This document shows, piece by piece, positions 63,057-64,000 of a stretch of DNA of 64,000 nt; position 1 is the stretch's first letter; every line of letters starts with the position of its first letter. The position numbers and the translations under genes were made by a program. Origin of the DNA: Bradyrhizobium semiaridum. GTDB lineage: Bacteria > Pseudomonadota > Alphaproteobacteria > Rhizobiales > Xanthobacteraceae. The notes below the pieces were generated by a model that was given only the letters and a program-made list of their open reading frames with translations, was not told the DNA's origin and made no database searches. The stretch spans positions 248,001 through 312,000 of the forward strand of contig NZ_JAGKJJ010000002.1 in the NCBI RefSeq assembly GCF_020329505.1. The letters run 5' to 3'.

Positions 63057-64000
63057 CACAATGACCGTCGCCGCCGGCGACAAGATCCGCTGCGATGCCT
63101 GTCCGGTGATGTGCTACATCAAGCCGGGCGCGGCCGGCGCCTGCGACCGCTACGCCAATCACGATGGCACATTGGTCCGCGTCGATCCGCATGTGGTGCT
63201 GGAGCGCACGGTGTCGCACGGCGGCAAGCTGGTGCCGTTCCAGGTGAGTGGCGATTGGGACGGCAAGATCGTGCGCCAGCCCGACATCTTCGTCACCGCG
63301 ATCGGCGCCGGCACCACCTATCCCGATTACAAGCCGGCACCGTTCATTGTCTCGTCGGAGCTCGACGGCGTCGACATGGTCACCGTGGTGACCGAGGGCA
63401 TTTTCTCCTATTGCGGCGTCAAGGTGAAGATCGACACCGACCGCTATCTCGGCCCGGAGACCGCGACGGTGCGTGCCGACGGCGAGGCCGTCGGACATGT
63501 GACGACCAGCGAATATGGCTCGCAGATGCTGTCGCTCGGCGGCGTGCATCATTTGACCGGCGGCTCGAAGAAGGAAGGCCGCCTCACCTGCGACACGCTG
63601 ATGGACCTCTCCAACTGCAAGGCGGTGGAGTTGACCATCGACGGCGGCGCCACCGTGATCGTGCAGGCCGGCAAGCCGCCGATCGTCAACAACGTGGCCG
63701 AAGAGCGGATGCGGGTCGGCTGCGGCTCGGCGACCATCGGCATGTTCGCAAAGCAGTGGCACGGCAAGGTCGACGAAGTCGTGGTGGTCGACGACCACAT
63801 CACCGGCGTGCTCAGCGAGCACCAGGCCGGCAAGCTGCTCGACATCGCCGACACCGGCATCAAGATGAAGGGCCGGCGCTCGACACCAGGCCGGTATTTC
63901 CAGGTCGCCGAGCCCGGCACCGGCTGGGGCGGCACCAACATCTCCGATCCGCTGTCGATCCTCGGCCCGTTCAACCCGAAGGAGGCGCGGCCGGGGCTGA
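63049..64000 (+). CDS. 6-hydroxynicotinate reductase-like protein (partial, 3' end outside window)
   Basis: 317 residues are visible and the frame is still open at the window end. The N-terminus has CDACPVMCYIKPGAAGACDRY, a Cys cluster that could hold an iron-sulfur centre, followed by a beta-rich region. The sequence resembles proteins annotated as 6-hydroxynicotinate reductase, which reduce the ring to 1,4,5,6-tetrahydro-6-oxonicotinate, the route described for Eubacterium barkeri and Azorhizobium. It is divergent from nicAB, which makes the substrate. An ATG at 63061 is an alternative start. The label rests on recognition plus context. Confidence 0.68.
   Translation, partial: MADTMTVAAGDKIRCDACPVMCYIKPGAAGACDRYANHDGTLVRVDPHVVLERTVSHGGKLVPFQVSGDWDGKIVRQPDIFVTAIGAGTTYPDYKPAPFIVSSELDGVDMVTVVTEGIFSYCGVKVKIDTDRYLGPETATVRADGEAVGHVTTSEYGSQMLSLGGVHHLTGGSKKEGRLTCDTLMDLSNCKAVELTIDGGATVIVQAGKPPIVNNVAEERMRVGCGSATIGMFAKQWHGKVDEVVVVDDHITGVLSEHQAGKLLDIADTGIKMKGRRSTPGRYFQVAEPGTGWGGTNISDPLSILGPFNPKEARPGL

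Overview
The window is high-GC alphaproteobacterial chromosome, most likely Bradyrhizobium or a close relative. The basis is uniform GC-rich codon use, a dense load of periplasmic-binding-protein transporters and catabolic enzymes, and intergenic inverted-repeat families of the kind common in that genus (for example the element opening CGTCATTGCGAGCGAAGCGA). I saw no rRNA, tRNA, CRISPR array, transposase, phage or symbiosis gene. It reads as a chain of uptake and catabolism modules, with nine solute-binding proteins in 64 kb.

Layout. 1-2543: a sugar-type ABC transporter (binding protein and two permeases; no ATPase inside the window). 2660-4949: a divergent pair, a glyoxalase-fold protein and a PuuB-like FAD oxidoreductase. 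5224-10520: a peptide-type ABC transporter whose two ATPases are one polypeptide. 10974-11311: an HU-family protein with a clear terminator. 11560-12339: an SDR dehydrogenase. 12504-21510: an organosulfur (sulfonate-type) locus with four SsuA/TauA-like binding proteins, one permease, one ATPase, an SfnB-like flavoprotein and an SsuD-like monooxygenase. 21847-29404: a CmcJ/NvfI-type protein, an MFS transporter, hydantoinase/oxoprolinase subunits B and A, and a LivJ-type binding protein.

29611-49825 is the most intriguing block. It holds an enolase-superfamily enzyme, a cytosine-deaminase-like amidohydrolase, a SnoaL-like protein, a GntR/FCD regulator, a TauABC/THI5-like ABC transporter, a second amidohydrolase, a double-domain class III CoA-transferase whose first half has lost the catalytic Asp, a complete dipeptide-type ABC transporter, and a single-chain biotin-dependent acyl-CoA carboxylase. 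Copies of a TGCATGCA palindrome precede the SnoaL-like gene and lie between the regulator and the transporter. The parts suggest a regulated pathway for an imported amide or N-heterocycle: uptake, hydrolysis or deamination, CoA activation, carboxylation. I cannot name the substrate.

50019-57353: a Baeyer-Villiger monooxygenase, a GMC dehydrogenase with a small subunit, an HtrA-like protease, an alpha/beta hydrolase and MetY. 57398-64000: nicotinate metabolism, with pncB (salvage), nicB and nicA (hydroxylation to 6-hydroxynicotinate) and, divergently, a 6-hydroxynicotinate-reductase-like gene cut by the window end. The divergent nic intergenic region carries two related palindromes that look like operators.

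Between modules sit many copies of intergenic repeats. Family A (about 125-175 bp, rich in CCTCTCCC/GGGAGAGG) has eight copies, family B (about 115 bp, CGTCCTGGCG at both ends in inverse orientation) has four, and three other types are single here. One amidohydrolase gene runs into a family B copy and ends there.
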